Assembly (NCBI GenBank): GCA_021648025.1
Contig: JAKITO010000018.1
Span: 1 to 56,776, forward strand
Direction: 5' to 3'
DNA from: Paracoccaceae bacterium
GTDB taxonomy: Bacteria; Pseudomonadota; Alphaproteobacteria; Rhodobacterales; Rhodobacteraceae
Length of the DNA: 56,776 bases
Position 1 is the first letter of the stretch, and each line of letters begins with the position of its first letter. Made by a program: the position numbers and the translations under genes. Under the pieces are notes generated by a model. The model saw only the letters and a list, made by a program, of their open reading frames with translations. It ran no database searches and was not told where the DNA came from. Of this stretch, positions 6,765-16,761 are shown piece after piece.

Positions 6765-9560
6765 TTAAACGTTAGCGCGCTTGGCGCCCTCGGCGATGGC
6801 TGTCCTCAGCTTTTTCTCAAGCGTGGCCTGTTTCGACGTTGAATGATATTTCAGTCCGAACATATCCTTGACGTAAAACGTATCCACCACCTGTTCGCCA
6901 TAGGTGGCGATCACCGCATTGGCGATATAGACATTGGCCGCCGCCAGCGTACGGGCCAGATCAAACAGCAACCCTGGCCGGTCGCGGGTATCAACCTCGA
7001 TGATGGTATAAATCTCGGATCCTTCGTTATCGAACGAAATATGGGTATCAACCCGGAACGCCTTTTCACGTTTGCGCACCTGATCGCGTGATTTCAAAGC
7101 GTCGCGCGGGTGCACCTCGCCCTTAAGCGTCCTTTGGATCATCTTGGTCAGTTTGTTCAACTGACGCGCCGCGTATGGGTGGCCTTCGCTGTCCTGAATC
7201 CAGAACGCATCGGTCACATAGCCGTCCTTGGTGGTGTAACTGCGTGCATCAACGATGTTGGCCCCAACCAAAGCCAATGCGCCAACTATGCGGGCAAAAA
7301 TGCCCGGGTGATCGACCATCACAAAACAGGCGCGTGTGGCGTCGCGGTCTTGGTCCGGGTACAGATGGATCACCACCTTGGCCTCATCCTCGGATGTGTC
7401 CATCTGCGCCAGCATGCCGGCAAAATCCACATGCGCCGTCACATGCAGCCCTTGCCAATAAGGATCGTAATGCCGCGCCGTTTCGCGCTTCAACGCCGGT
7501 TTGCTCCACTTGGGCAGCGCCGCCCGCAGCGCCTTTTTGGCCTCTGCCCCACGGTTTTCGCGGTTCAGGTCTTCCATCCCGGTCTCTAACGCGCGCCGGG
7601 TCTGGCGATACAGTGCCCGGATCAGCACCGCCTTCCAGTTGTTCCAGACGTTCGGGCCAACACCGCGAATGTCACAGACCGTCAGCACCGTCAAAAGGTC
7701 AAGGCGGCGCACGTCCTTGACCGCCTTGGCAAAGCCGCGCACCGTGCGCGGATCGGCGATATCGCGTTTTTGGGCCATGTCCGACATCAGCAAATGATAC
7801 CGCACCAACCATTCAACCGTCTCACAGTCAGCCTTGTTCAATCCCAGACGCGGCGCCACCCGGCGGGCGATCTGGGCGCCAAGGATCGAATGATCAACCG
7901 GCTGGCCCTTGCCGATATCATGCAGCAACAGGGCGACATACAGCACCTTGCGGTTCACCCCTTGTTTAAGGATGCCCGAGACAATCGGTAATTCCTCAAT
8001 CAACGCGCCCTTTTCAATTTGGGCCAGGTTGGCAATGCACTGAATGGTATGTTCGTCGACGGTATATGAATGATACATGTTGAATTGCATCATCGCGACG
8101 ATGACTTCGAACTCGGGCACAAAGGCGGCCAGAACCCCCAGTTCATTCATCCGCCGCAGCGCCCGTTCCGGGTTGCCATGTTTCAGCATCAGGTCCAGAA
8201 ACAGCTTTTGTGCCTCTTTACTGTTGCGCATGTCGTCGTCAATCAGATCAAGGTTTGCCGTGACCAGCCGCATCGCATCGGGATGGATCAACATACCGGT
8301 GCGCAAGGCTTCTTCGAACAGGCGTAACAGATTGAGCTTGTCCGACAGGAACACATCATCATCAGCAATGGCCAGGCGGTTATGGATCACCTTATATCCG
8401 GCTTTGACCTTTGGCTTGCGTCGGAAAATCCGTTCCAGCAGTGGTTCACTTTTGGCGTGAATCGCCTCTAGACCGGTCAGGAAAATTCGCGTTACATCAC
8501 CCACAGCGGTGGCGTGGCGGAAATATTCCTGCATGAAAACCTCGACCCCGCGCCGCCCGGCCCGGTCACGGTATCCCATGCGTTCGGCCACCTCGGCCTG
8601 CATGTCGAAACTCAGAACCTCGCTGGCGCGCCCGGTGATCAGGTGCAGATGCGACCGGGTGGCCCACAGGAATGCCTCGGCCTTGGTGAAGCGTTCAAAT
8701 TCTTCCGGGCGAAATACCCCCAGATTGACCAACTCGCCGGTGTCCTGCACGCCGTGGACGTATTTGGCGATCCAGAACAGCGATTGCAGATCACGCAAAC
8801 CGCCTTTGCCTTCTTTGACGTTCGGTTCGACCATATACCGCAGGCCTTGCTTTTTGTGACGCGCTGCGCGCTCGGCCAGCTTGGCCTCAACAAATTCACG
8901 GCCGGTATTGGCAAAAAGATCAGTCTTCAGGGTCTGGTCCAACTCGGCCGCCAACTCTGCGTCGCCGGCCAGAAAATGATGCTCCAGCATGGCGGTCCGA
9001 ATGGTGAAATCATCCTGCCCCAAACGGATGCATTCCCGGATGGTGCGGCTGGCGTGACCGACCTTCAGCTTTAAATCCCACAGGATATACAGCATCGATT
9101 CAATCACACTCTCGCCCCAGGCGGTCAGCTTGTAAGGGGTGAGGAATAACAGATCAACATCCGAAAACGGCGCCATTTCGCGCCGGCCATAACCGCCGAC
9201 GGCAATCACCGCGATGTGTTCGCCGGATGTTGGATTGGCCAGCGGATGCAGCAGGGTGTCCGCCACATAAAGCGCCGTGGTGACAAGCCCGTCCGTCAAA
9301 TACGTGTAAGAGCGGGTCAAGGCACGCGCCGCAAACGGAGAGATCTCAAAGGAATTGGCAATGGCGGCGCGCCCGGCTTTGTTGGCCTCGGCCAGAATGC
9401 GCACGCTCGCTGCCCGCAAGGTGGTGTTGTCGGTGATGCCTTTGGTCTCGGCGGCAATCTTTTGGCGCACAAGCACAGCGTCGAAAACCTCCAGAGCCGG
9501 GCAGATCAACTCGTCGTCGATTGCCCCGACCTCTGGTCCCGCAGGACTCAACCCGCCCAT
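6765..9560 (-). CDS. glnD: [Protein-PII] uridylyltransferase/uridylyl-removing enzyme
   Basis: A bifunctional cytoplasmic sensor of glutamine that uridylylates PII proteins when nitrogen is short and removes UMP when it is plentiful. The nucleotidyltransferase domain has GGYGRREMAPFSDVDLLFL. The HD domain has YVALLLHDIGKGQPVDHS with the metal-binding HD pair. Two C-terminal ACT domains are visible (ACFVMVDHPGIFARIVGALA and EVDTRDRPGLLFDLARTLAA). I prefer the ATG at 9560 (MGGLSPAGPEVG) because it clears the upstream gene's stop (9571); an ATG at 9611 in the same frame would overlap that gene by 41 bp. Confidence 0.95.
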   Translation of the reverse strand: MGGLSPAGPEVGAIDDELICPALEVFDAVLVRQKIAAETKGITDNTTLRAASVRILAEANKAGRAAIANSFEISPFAARALTRSYTYLTDGLVTTALYVADTLLHPLANPTSGEHIAVIAVGGYGRREMAPFSDVDLLFLTPYKLTAWGESVIESMLYILWDLKLKVGHASRTIRECIRLGQDDFTIRTAMLEHHFLAGDAELAAELDQTLKTDLFANTGREFVEAKLAERAARHKKQGLRYMVEPNVKEGKGGLRDLQSLFWIAKYVHGVQDTGELVNLGVFRPEEFERFTKAEAFLWATRSHLHLITGRASEVLSFDMQAEVAERMGYRDRAGRRGVEVFMQEYFRHATAVGDVTRIFLTGLEAIHAKSEPLLERIFRRKPKVKAGYKVIHNRLAIADDDVFLSDKLNLLRLFEEALRTGMLIHPDAMRLVTANLDLIDDDMRNSKEAQKLFLDLMLKHGNPERALRRMNELGVLAAFVPEFEVIVAMMQFNMYHSYTVDEHTIQCIANLAQIEKGALIEELPIVSGILKQGVNRKVLYVALLLHDIGKGQPVDHSILGAQIARRVAPRLGLNKADCETVEWLVRYHLLMSDMAQKRDIADPRTVRGFAKAVKDVRRLDLLTVLTVCDIRGVGPNVWNNWKAVLIRALYRQTRRALETGMEDLNRENRGAEAKKALRAALPKWSKPALKRETARHYDPYWQGLHVTAHVDFAGMLAQMDTSEDEAKVVIHLYPDQDRDATRACFVMVDHPGIFARIVGALALVGANIVDARSYTTKDGYVTDAFWIQDSEGHPYAARQLNKLTKMIQRTLKGEVHPRDALKSRDQVRKREKAFRVDTHISFDNEGSEIYTIIEVDTRDRPGLLFDLARTLAAANVYIANAVIATYGEQVVDTFYVKDMFGLKYHSTSKQATLEKKLRTAIAEGAKRANV

Positions 9561-9570
9561 GCCGGTCGGA

Positions 9571-10746
9571 TCAGAACCCGGCACCAGAGAAGCTTTTAGG
9601 TGCGGGATCAATCACAACCACCTGGCGATTCTGAACCGTGGCGACCGCCAGACCGCGTTGGTTGGTTCCGTTGGGCAGCAATCGGAAAATGCCGCCGACA
9701 CCCTGGAAACCCGCGCCTTGGGTCAAGGCCGCGCCGGTCAGAGCGTCGGACTTGCCGGCCCCGACCAATGCGCCAATGGCGGCAATACCATCATAAGCCA
9801 ACCCGCCGATGGGATGCGGAGCACCACCATAAGCCGCCTGATACCGGGCGCGGAACTGCCCGGCCACAACCGGGTCGGGTATGGCAAACCACCCACCCTG
9901 AACCCCGGGCAGGCCCAGCGTTTGCGCCGGAATGTCCCAGCGGTTCAGGCCGATGTACTGGATGACTTCGGGGTCTACCCCGGACTCGGGCAGCAATTGG
10001 GTCAGCAACGGCAAGGCCCCGGATGTGGTGGCGGCCAGGAACAGCGCATCGGAATTGGTGGCGCGCACCTGATCGCGAATTTGCTGGACCGAGGAAATCA
10101 CGCCTTGCTGGGACCGCTCAAAGATAACCGAACCGGATATGCTGGCAGCCGTACCGCCCGCCGCCTGAATGATGGAATCACGCCCCAGATTACCGGCGGC
10201 ATCATTGGCATGCACCACCATAACCGTACGTTTGCCCTGCGCAGCGGCATATTTCATCAGCCGGTTGGCGGTATTTGAGAAGGTCGGCCCAAGCACAAAT
10301 ACATTGCCCCCGGCAATGGCGGTGTTGTTAGAAAACGACAACACATTGATACCCCGGCCTTTGACAGCCAGACCTACGGCATTGGCCGATTGGGCATAGA
10401 CCGGCCCCAGAATGATCTTGGCACCGTCCTGAACCGCTTCAACGGCTTTGGCGGCGGCGGTGGCCGGGTCACCTGCCGTGTCGTAAACCCGCAGATCAAT
10501 TTTCACGCCGCCCAGATCGGCTATCGCCAATCTTGCTGCATTTTCAAGACTTTGCGCCAGGGTTGCATCCCCGGCCTGGCCCGACCCCTTAGGTACCAAA
10601 AGGGCGATAGGCACCGGTTTTGACAGGTTGATGGATGGTCCACCGCCGCCGATACCACCGACGTCACATGCACTCAGGAAAATAGCGGCACTCAGCGACA
10701 AGAGCAGCAGGACTGCCTTGCGGGTTGGTTCAAAAAAGCCAATCAT
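9571..10746 (-). CDS. LpoA-like penicillin-binding protein activator, lipoprotein
   Basis: A 391-residue protein with a lipoprotein signal (hydrophobic VLLLLSLSAAIFLSAC, lipobox LSAC with Cys near residue 27) and a Gly-rich linker. A periplasmic type I substrate-binding fold follows (PIALLVPKGSGQAGDATLAQ, IILGPVYAQSANAV, LSFSNNTAIAGGNVFVLGPT). This architecture is annotated as LpoA-like activator of peptidoglycan synthases, anchored in the outer membrane; a branched-chain amino acid receptor is the alternative. No transporter genes lie nearby, which favours the LpoA-like role. It is divergent from rsmI and precedes glnD. Confidence 0.8.
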   Translation of the reverse strand: MIGFFEPTRKAVLLLLSLSAAIFLSACDVGGIGGGGPSINLSKPVPIALLVPKGSGQAGDATLAQSLENAARLAIADLGGVKIDLRVYDTAGDPATAAAKAVEAVQDGAKIILGPVYAQSANAVGLAVKGRGINVLSFSNNTAIAGGNVFVLGPTFSNTANRLMKYAAAQGKRTVMVVHANDAAGNLGRDSIIQAAGGTAASISGSVIFERSQQGVISSVQQIRDQVRATNSDALFLAATTSGALPLLTQLLPESGVDPEVIQYIGLNRWDIPAQTLGLPGVQGGWFAIPDPVVAGQFRARYQAAYGGAPHPIGGLAYDGIAAIGALVGAGKSDALTGAALTQGAGFQGVGGIFRLLPNGTNQRGLAVATVQNRQVVVIDPAPKSFSGAGF

Positions 10747-10830
10747 GTAATAGAAACTCCCTTACCCGGCGCAGATGCCGGTGGTTTGTAATATCAGCGA
10801 TCATAAACGTCCCGAAAGGCGGGTCCAGCA

Positions 10831-11694
10831 TTGAATCATCAAATGGTCAAATTGCCCCCCGGGCTTTACTTTGTCGCGACACCGATAGGTACGGCGCGTG
10901 ACATTACCTTGCGGGCATTGGATGTGTTGGCCTCGGCAGATATGATCGCGGCCGAAGATACCCGCAGTTTGCGTCGCCTGATGGATATCCACGCGGTGCC
11001 CTTGGCCGGTCGGCGGATACTCTCCTACCATGATCACAGCCCTGAAAGCGCACGGGAACGTTTGCTGGGCGCCCTGGCACAGGGGGAATCGGTTGCCTAC
11101 GCCTCAGAGGCGGGCATGCCGCTTATCGCTGATCCGGGTTATGATCTTGGGCGGGCGGCGGCGGATGCGGGGCATCTGGTTACAGTTGCCCCCGGCCCTT
11201 CGGCGGTTCTGGCGGCGCTGACGCTGGCCGGGCTGCCCACCGACGCGTTCTTTTTCGCCGGCTTTCTGCCAAATGCCCGTGGTGCGCGCAAAGCCCGGCT
11301 GGAATGCCTGGGTAACATACCGGGAACATTGGTGTTTTACGAATCCCCCAAACGGGTGGCCGCCTGCCTGACCGATATGGCAGAGGTTCTGGGCCCGGAT
11401 CGACCGGCTGCCATGTGTCGCGAAATAACCAAGAAGTTCGAACAGGTCAGACGTGGTACTCTGGCAGAATTAGCGCAGGAACTGGCCGGAAAATCCATCA
11501 AAGGCGAGGTTGTTTTGCTGGTTGACCGAACCCGTTCGCCGATTGTTAAGAGGTCTGACATAGAATCGGACCTTAGGGATGCGCTGAAAGAAATGTCGCT
11601 CAAGGATGCGGCTGATGTGGTGTCGGAAATGCACGGTGTAAAACGACGAACAGTGTATCAGATGGCGCTAAAACTTGGGAAGGATGTGAAATGA
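10831..11694 (+). CDS. rsmI: 16S rRNA (cytidine1402-2'-O)-methyltransferase
   Basis: A 287-residue tetrapyrrole-methylase-fold enzyme that 2'-O-methylates C1402 in the ribosomal P site using SAM. Signatures are LYFVATPIGTARDITLRAL near the N-terminus, AAEDTRSLRRLM, ILSYHDHSPE and SEAGMPLIADPGYDLGRAA. The frame begins with TTG at 10831, preceded by GAAAGGCGGG; an ATG four codons in is possible. It overlaps yraN by ATGA, which is a conserved gene pair. Confidence 0.93.
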   Translation: MNHQMVKLPPGLYFVATPIGTARDITLRALDVLASADMIAAEDTRSLRRLMDIHAVPLAGRRILSYHDHSPESARERLLGALAQGESVAYASEAGMPLIADPGYDLGRAAADAGHLVTVAPGPSAVLAALTLAGLPTDAFFFAGFLPNARGARKARLECLGNIPGTLVFYESPKRVAACLTDMAEVLGPDRPAAMCREITKKFEQVRRGTLAELAQELAGKSIKGEVVLLVDRTRSPIVKRSDIESDLRDALKEMSLKDAADVVSEMHGVKRRTVYQMALKLGKDVK

Positions 11695-12062
11695 ACGCAG
11701 TTCGGGCGCAACGCCAGATGGGGTATTACGGCGGGTTGTCTGCCGAACAGCGGATTGCCCAGGATTATGAACGTCGTGGATTCGCCGTGGCGCGGCGGCG
11801 CTGGCGCGGGGATGCAGGCGAAATTGATCTGATTACCCGCGATGCCAATGGATTGGTTTTTGTCGAAGTCAAGAAAAGCCGGTCAATTGCCCGCGCCGCC
11901 GAACGTCTGGGCGCCCGGCAAATGGCCCGCATCTATGCCTCGGCCTCGCAGTTTTTGGCTGGCGAACCGGACGGGCAATTGACCAATGTTCGCTTTGATG
12001 TGGCGTTGGTGGATCATACCGGTGCCTTTGAAATCATCGAAAACGCATTTGGGCATGGGTGA
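11691..12062 (+). CDS. yraN: YraN/UPF0102 family nuclease-like protein
   Basis: A 123-residue protein of the UPF0102 family with a restriction-endonuclease-like fold. The sequence shows GEIDLITRDANGLVFVEVKK, whose E-x-D ... E-x-K arrangement matches the catalytic pattern of PD-(D/E)XK nucleases, preceded by AERIAQDYERRGF-type family features. Its substrate is not established. Its start overlaps the rsmI stop (ATGA), so the two are translationally coupled. Confidence 0.88.
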   Translation: MNAVRAQRQMGYYGGLSAEQRIAQDYERRGFAVARRRWRGDAGEIDLITRDANGLVFVEVKKSRSIARAAERLGARQMARIYASASQFLAGEPDGQLTNVRFDVALVDHTGAFEIIENAFGHG

Positions 12063-12145
12063 TCCCCACTAACCTCCATTGAATCCGCCATTGAATCCAC
12101 TGGGCCTCTGGGTCATGTAACAGGTATCACACAGGAGCCTGGGAC

Positions 12146-13078
12146 ATGAAGATCGCCTTTCAGATGGACCCGATCGGGGACGTGGACATAGATGCCGACA
12201 GCAGTTTCCGCCTGGCGGAAGAGGCGCAATCGCGCGGTCATGACCTGTTCTTCTATGGACCGGATCAGCTGGCCTTTCAGGAAGGGCGGGTCACGGCGCG
12301 CGGACAGGATATGCAAGTGCAAAGGGTGGCGGGAGATCCGGCGATCCTGGGGCAGTTGCGCGAAGTTGATCTGAGCGATTTTGATGTGGTCTGGCTACGT
12401 CAGGACCCGCCGTTTGACATGAGTTATATCACTGCAACCCATATTCTGGATCGTCTGGCAGGTCAGACTTTGGTGGTGAATGACCCGTTCTGGGTGCGCA
12501 ATTACCCTGAAAAGCTGTTGGTGCTGGATTTCCAGGACCTGACGCCACCAACCACCATTGCCCGCGATCTGGACACCATCAAAGCGTTCAAGGAAAAATA
12601 CGGCGACGTGATCCTGAAGCCGCTTTATGGCAACGGCGGGGCCGGTGTTTTCCGGCTGGACCGCAACGACCGCAACCTGACCTCGTTGCACGAACTTTTC
12701 ACCGGGTTTTCACGCGAGCCTTTGATCGTCCAGCAATTCCTGCCCGATGTTTCGGCCGGTGACAAGCGGGTGATTTTGGTGGATGGTGTGGCGGTTGGGG
12801 CAATCAACCGGGTTCCGGCCAAAGGCGAGGTGCGTTCGAACATGCACGTCGGCGGGCGGCCTGAAAAGGTCGGGTTGACCAAACGCGACCATGAAATTTG
12901 CGAGGCAATCGGCCCATTGCTGCGCGAAAAGGGGCAGGTGTTTGTCGGCATCGACGTGATTGGTGATTATCTGACTGAAATCAACATAACCTCACCCACC
13001 GGAATTCAGGAGTTGGAACGTTTTGACGGGGTGAATATTGCCGCGAAAATCTGGGATGCAATCGAGGCGCGCCTGTGA
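12146..13078 (+). CDS. gshB: Glutathione synthetase
   Basis: A 310-residue ATP-grasp enzyme joining gamma-glutamylcysteine and glycine. The N-terminus MKIAFQMDPIGDVDIDADSS is typical. Further signatures are WLRQDPPFDMSYITATHILD, VNDPFWVRNYPEKLLVLDFQ, ILKPLYGNGGAGVFRL (ATP-grasp lysine loop) and EINITSPTGIQELERFDGVN. The length matches proteobacterial GshB. Its TGA overlaps the ATG of the next gene (TGATG), suggesting joint translation. Confidence 0.96.
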   Translation: MKIAFQMDPIGDVDIDADSSFRLAEEAQSRGHDLFFYGPDQLAFQEGRVTARGQDMQVQRVAGDPAILGQLREVDLSDFDVVWLRQDPPFDMSYITATHILDRLAGQTLVVNDPFWVRNYPEKLLVLDFQDLTPPTTIARDLDTIKAFKEKYGDVILKPLYGNGGAGVFRLDRNDRNLTSLHELFTGFSREPLIVQQFLPDVSAGDKRVILVDGVAVGAINRVPAKGEVRSNMHVGGRPEKVGLTKRDHEICEAIGPLLREKGQVFVGIDVIGDYLTEINITSPTGIQELERFDGVNIAAKIWDAIEARL

Positions 13079-13905
13079 TGTCCCAGCCCTGCATCATCTG
13101 CGTCGCCATTACCGGTTCGGTTCCGACCAAGGCTGACAATCCTGCGGTGCCGATAAGCGTTCCCGAACAGGTGGAAAGCACCCAGGAAGCATATGAGGCC
13201 GGGGCCACCATCTGCCATGCTCATGTGCGCAACGATGATCAAAGCCCAAGTTCCGATCCGGAAAAGTTCGCCCGCCTAAAAGAGGGTGTTGAGAAACATT
13301 GCCCCGGCATGATCATCCAACTGTCGACCGGGGGCCGTTCCGGGGCGGGCAAAGAACGCGGTGGCATGTTGGGGCTACGGCCCGACATGGCCAGCCTGTC
13401 GGTCGGGTCCAACAATTTCCCCACCCGGGTTTATGAAAACCCGCCCGAACTGGTGGATTGGCTGGCCAGCGAGATGCGCACAAACGATGTGAAACCAGAA
13501 GTCGAGGCGTTTGACCTGAGCCACATTTTCATGGCCGCCAAAATGCATGCCGAAGCGCGAATCATCGACACGCCCTATGTGCAATTTGTGATGGGCGTGA
13601 AAAACGCCATGCCAGCCGACCGCGAGGTGTTTGATTTTTATGTGAAAACGGTCAAGCGCCTGTTCCCCGAAGCACCCTGGTGTGCGGCGGGGATTGGTGC
13701 CAATCAGATCGTCTTGAACAAATGGGCCGTGGCGGCAGGGGGGCACATCCGCACCGGTCTGGAAGACAACATCAGGCTGGATCGCACCACCCTTGCGCCG
13801 TCCAACGCCGCATTGGTGCGGCGTGCGGTTGATGTCTGCGATCAGAACAATCGCCCGGTGGCCAGCCCGGCTCAGGCCCGTGAAATTCTGGGCCTGCGCC
13901 CATGA
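13078..13905 (+). CDS. BKACE family beta-keto acid cleavage enzyme
   Basis: A 275-residue member of the DUF849/BKACE family, Zn-dependent enzymes that cleave a beta-keto acid with acetyl-CoA, as in 3-keto-5-aminohexanoate cleavage. ICHAHVRNDD carries the conserved H-x-H zinc pair. LSTGGRSGAG, GVKNAMPADREV and GIGANQIVLNKWAVAAGGHI are family features. The substrate cannot be told. The ATG at 13078 overlaps the gshB stop. Confidence 0.88.
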   Translation: MSQPCIICVAITGSVPTKADNPAVPISVPEQVESTQEAYEAGATICHAHVRNDDQSPSSDPEKFARLKEGVEKHCPGMIIQLSTGGRSGAGKERGGMLGLRPDMASLSVGSNNFPTRVYENPPELVDWLASEMRTNDVKPEVEAFDLSHIFMAAKMHAEARIIDTPYVQFVMGVKNAMPADREVFDFYVKTVKRLFPEAPWCAAGIGANQIVLNKWAVAAGGHIRTGLEDNIRLDRTTLAPSNAALVRRAVDVCDQNNRPVASPAQAREILGLRP

Positions 13906-13926
13906 TTTAAGGTGCCTGGTTTAAGG

Positions 13927-14337
13927 TCAGTTTACCCGCTGCCAGTCCTGGCCCCGGCAAATCAACCCACCGGCGACACAGCCTTTGACCTCCAACGTGG
14001 ACCCGTTGAGGGCCATTTTGGATTTATAGGTCTTGTCAACATCCGGCGCCCAGATTTTGCCGCCACTGTAAGAACCTTCGCCGTCGACATTCATATCCCA
14101 GATAATTTTCTTGCCCAGATGCTCATAGTTGGCATCCTGCACACCCGCCTTGTCAAAGGCCGCCCTGATAGTGCCGCAAAGCTTGGCACCGCAAGAGCCG
14201 ATGGCCACATGCAGATACCCGCCGGTATCGCCGGGCGCGGTTTTCCAGGTGCCGCCAACCGGATCGGCCAGCGCCATGCCAGTGACTCCAAGGCCCATTC
14301 CAAGACCCAATGCGGCGCTGAGAATAATATGTTTCAT
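13927..14337 (-). CDS. DUF2147 exported protein
   Basis: A 136-residue protein with a signal peptide ([20 protein letters not shown], cleavage near ALA-DP) and the DUF2147 pattern [54 protein letters not shown] and RGQDWQRV. It is periplasmic, a small beta-rich domain of unknown function. Four cysteines in the mature part could form disulfides. It is convergent with the BKACE gene and divergent from hisA. Confidence 0.88.
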   Translation of the reverse strand: MKHIILSAALGLGMGLGVTGMALADPVGGTWKTAPGDTGGYLHVAIGSCGAKLCGTIRAAFDKAGVQDANYEHLGKKIIWDMNVDGEGSYSGGKIWAPDVDKTYKSKMALNGSTLEVKGCVAGGLICRGQDWQRVN

Positions 14338-14475
14338 CTGTTTTCTCCCTCTACCTGTTCACTGTGGCGTGATTTGACCATCGGTTTCAAGCCTGACCTG
14401 CGGTCGCGTTGCAATTGTCGCCTGTCTTGTGCCATATCCCGCCGATACCAAGACCTTTATCGAAAGCACCCCAAT

Positions 14476-15198
14476 ATGATCCTGTATCCTGCCATTGATC
14501 TCAAAGACGGCCAGGCCGTGCGATTGCTGCGCGGTGCAATGGACAAGGCCACCGTCTTTAACGAAGACCCGACCGCGCAGGCACGCGCCTTTGTGGCCGC
14601 GGGCTGTGAATGGTTGCATCTGGTGGACCTGAACGGCGCGTTCGCCGGGGAACCGGTGAATGCCGAACCGGTCGAGGCGATCCTGAAGGCCTGCGATGTG
14701 CCAACCCAACTGGGGGGTGGCATTCGCGACATGGCAACAATTGCCGCCTGGATCGACAAAGGCCTGGCGCGGGTGATCCTGGGCACGGTTGCGGTGGAAA
14801 ACCCCGACCTTGTGCGCGAGGCGGCGCGGGAATTCCCCGGACAAGTGGCTGTGGGGATTGATGCCCGCGACGGGTTGGTGGCGACCAAAGGCTGGGCCAC
14901 CGAAACCAACGTCAAGGTGACCGATCTGGCAAGATCGTTCGAAGACGCGGGCGTGGCGGCGATCATCTATACCGATATCAATCGCGATGGGGCCATGTCA
15001 GGCCCGAATGTGGAGGCCACAGCGGCACTTGCCCGGGCGGTTTCAATTCCGGTCATTGCCTCGGGCGGGGTCAGTTCGTTGGATGATCTGCGGGCGTTGC
15101 GCGATTGCGGCGCCGGTCTGAACGGGGCGATTTCTGGGCGCGCGCTGTACGACGGCGCGATTGATCTGGGCGAGGCTTTGACCTTACTTAAGGGGTAA
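14476..15198 (+). CDS. hisA: ProFAR isomerase (HisA)
   Basis: A 240-residue TIM-barrel isomerase converting ProFAR to PRFAR in histidine synthesis. The start [20 protein letters not shown] is the family hallmark with the catalytic Asp. The second half has [20 protein letters not shown] with the other catalytic Asp and [12 protein letters not shown] as the phosphate-binding loop. An upstream in-frame extension has no family similarity. It begins a histidine block with hisF and hisE, separated by a membrane protein gene. Confidence 0.97.
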   Translation: MILYPAIDLKDGQAVRLLRGAMDKATVFNEDPTAQARAFVAAGCEWLHLVDLNGAFAGEPVNAEPVEAILKACDVPTQLGGGIRDMATIAAWIDKGLARVILGTVAVENPDLVREAAREFPGQVAVGIDARDGLVATKGWATETNVKVTDLARSFEDAGVAAIIYTDINRDGAMSGPNVEATAALARAVSIPVIASGGVSSLDDLRALRDCGAGLNGAISGRALYDGAIDLGEALTLLKG

Positions 15199-15211
15199 TC
15201 CGATTTCAACG

Positions 15212-15631
15212 TTGACCGGCCTGTTCCTGCTGGCGTTCAGCGCCGCCACCCTGTTGCCGGGGGGATCAGAGGCCGGGTTGCTGGCAATGCGCGCGCTTTC
15301 ACAACACTCGGACCTGACGTTGTTGGCGGTGGCGAGTGTTGGCAATACCCTTGGGTCAGTTGTGAATTACGCGATGGGCCGGGGGGTAGCCCGGTTTCAG
15401 GGCCGAAGATGGTTCCCGGTGTCCGATACTGCGCTGGCCCGAGGGCAGGATTGGTTTTCCCGTTGGGGCCAGGGGGTTGTGTTATTGGCGTGGGTGCCAA
15501 TAATCGGCGATCCGATCACTGTGGTGGCCGGGGTGATGCGGATGCGGTTCCTGCCTTTCCTGATTCTGGTAGGCCTGTCAAAAACCCTGCGCTATATGGT
15601 GGTTCTTGGACTGTTCAATTTGTTGACGTAA
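15212..15631 (+). CDS. YqaA-like DedA-family membrane protein
   Basis: A 139-residue membrane protein with about four hydrophobic helices. LAFSAATLLPGGSEAGLLAM and ASVGNTLGSVVNYAMGRGV match the YqaA branch of the DedA/SNARE-associated family, as does LLAWVPIIGDPITVVAGVMR. The first codon is TTG at 15212, with AAGGGG about 17 bases upstream; no ATG fits the family start. It lies between hisA and hisF, a gene order I associate with Rhodobacterales. No role in histidine synthesis is implied. Confidence 0.82.
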   Translation: MTGLFLLAFSAATLLPGGSEAGLLAMRALSQHSDLTLLAVASVGNTLGSVVNYAMGRGVARFQGRRWFPVSDTALARGQDWFSRWGQGVVLLAWVPIIGDPITVVAGVMRMRFLPFLILVGLSKTLRYMVVLGLFNLLT

Positions 15632-15676
15632 CAAACCCCCATTGTCACCGGACGGCAGGCGATTTATGACGCACCT

Positions 15677-16438
15677 ATGTTGAAAACCCGCATCATCCCT
15701 TGTCTGGACGTCGCTGATGGCCGCGTGGTCAAAGGCGTGAACTTTGTCGATCTGGTGGATGCTGGTGACCCGGTGGATGCTGCACGGGCTTACGATGCGG
15801 CCGGCGCGGATGAATTGTGCTTTCTGGACATCAACGCCACCCATGAAAACCGTGGCACCATGTTTGATGTGGTCAGCCGCACCGCCGAACAATGTTACAT
15901 CCCCCTGACCGTTGGTGGTGGCGTACGCGAGGTGCAGGACGTGCGCAATCTGTTGATGGCCGGGGCCGACAAGGTCAGCTTTATGTCCGCCGCCGTTGCC
16001 CGCCCGGATGTGGTGGCAGAGGCGGCGGACCAGTTTGGCAGCCAATGCATCGTCGTTGCCATTGACGCCAAAACCGTATCTCCCGGCAAATGGGAGGTTT
16101 TTACCCACGGCGGACGCAAACCCACCGGCATCGACGCGATTGAGTTTGCCCGCACTGTGGTGGCCAAAGGCGCGGGCGAGATATTGTTGACCTCAATGGA
16201 TCGTGACGGCACGCGGTCGGGCTTTAACATTGCCCTGACGCGGGCCGTGTCGGATGCGGTCGCTGTGCCGGTGATTGCCAGCGGCGGGGTTGGCACACTT
16301 GATCATCTGGTCCAGGGCGTGACCAAAGGCGGGGCCAGCGCCGTTCTGGCCGCCTCGATCTTTCACTTCGGCGATTTCACCATTGGTGAGGCGAAACAGC
16401 ATATGGCGGCGGCGGGTATACCAATGAGGCTGACATGA
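15677..16438 (+). CDS. hisF: Imidazole glycerol phosphate synthase cyclase subunit (HisF)
   Basis: A 253-residue TIM barrel that with HisH turns PRFAR plus glutamine-derived ammonia into IGP and [25 protein letters not shown] is the canonical N-terminus with the catalytic Asp. [20 protein letters not shown] holds the second catalytic Asp, and [17 protein letters not shown] is the phosphate loop. It overlaps hisE by ATGA. hisH is not in the window. Confidence 0.97.
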   Translation: MLKTRIIPCLDVADGRVVKGVNFVDLVDAGDPVDAARAYDAAGADELCFLDINATHENRGTMFDVVSRTAEQCYIPLTVGGGVREVQDVRNLLMAGADKVSFMSAAVARPDVVAEAADQFGSQCIVVAIDAKTVSPGKWEVFTHGGRKPTGIDAIEFARTVVAKGAGEILLTSMDRDGTRSGFNIALTRAVSDAVAVPVIASGGVGTLDHLVQGVTKGGASAVLAASIFHFGDFTIGEAKQHMAAAGIPMRLT

Positions 16439-16761
16439 GTGTTCTGGACGACCTGGCAGCGACCATTCAGGCCCGCAAATCCGGCGATCCGGATTCCAGC
16501 TGGACCGCGAAATTACTGGCCAAAGGCCCGGAAAAATGCGCCGAAAAATTTGGTGAAGAAGCGATTGAGGCAATCATCGAAGCCGTCAAAGGCGACCGTG
16601 CGGCCCTGACCCGCGAGGCGGCGGATGTGTTGTATCATCTGTTGGTAATGCTGGCAGCGCGCGATGTGACGCTGGGTGCTGTTCTGGCAGAGCTTGAGCG
16701 GCGACAAGGCACCAGCGGTATTTCCGAGAAAGCCGCCCGACCTATAATTTCGAAGAAATAA
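16435..16761 (+). CDS. hisE: Phosphoribosyl-ATP pyrophosphatase (HisE)
   Basis: A 108-residue MazG-fold enzyme for the second step of histidine synthesis. [20 protein letters not shown] followed by [10 protein letters not shown] and [20 protein letters not shown] contains the E-x-x-E and E-x-x-D metal-binding motifs. It is translationally coupled to hisF. Its last 20 bases overlap the end of the convergent CoA-binding-protein gene. Confidence 0.95.
   Translation: MSVLDDLAATIQARKSGDPDSSWTAKLLAKGPEKCAEKFGEEAIEAIIEAVKGDRAALTREAADVLYHLLVMLAARDVTLGAVLAELERRQGTSGISEKAARPIISKK

Noticed and set aside
9355..10278. 307-codon plus-strand frame
   Set aside because: Antisense to glnD and the LpoA-like lipoprotein gene, both with clear domains.
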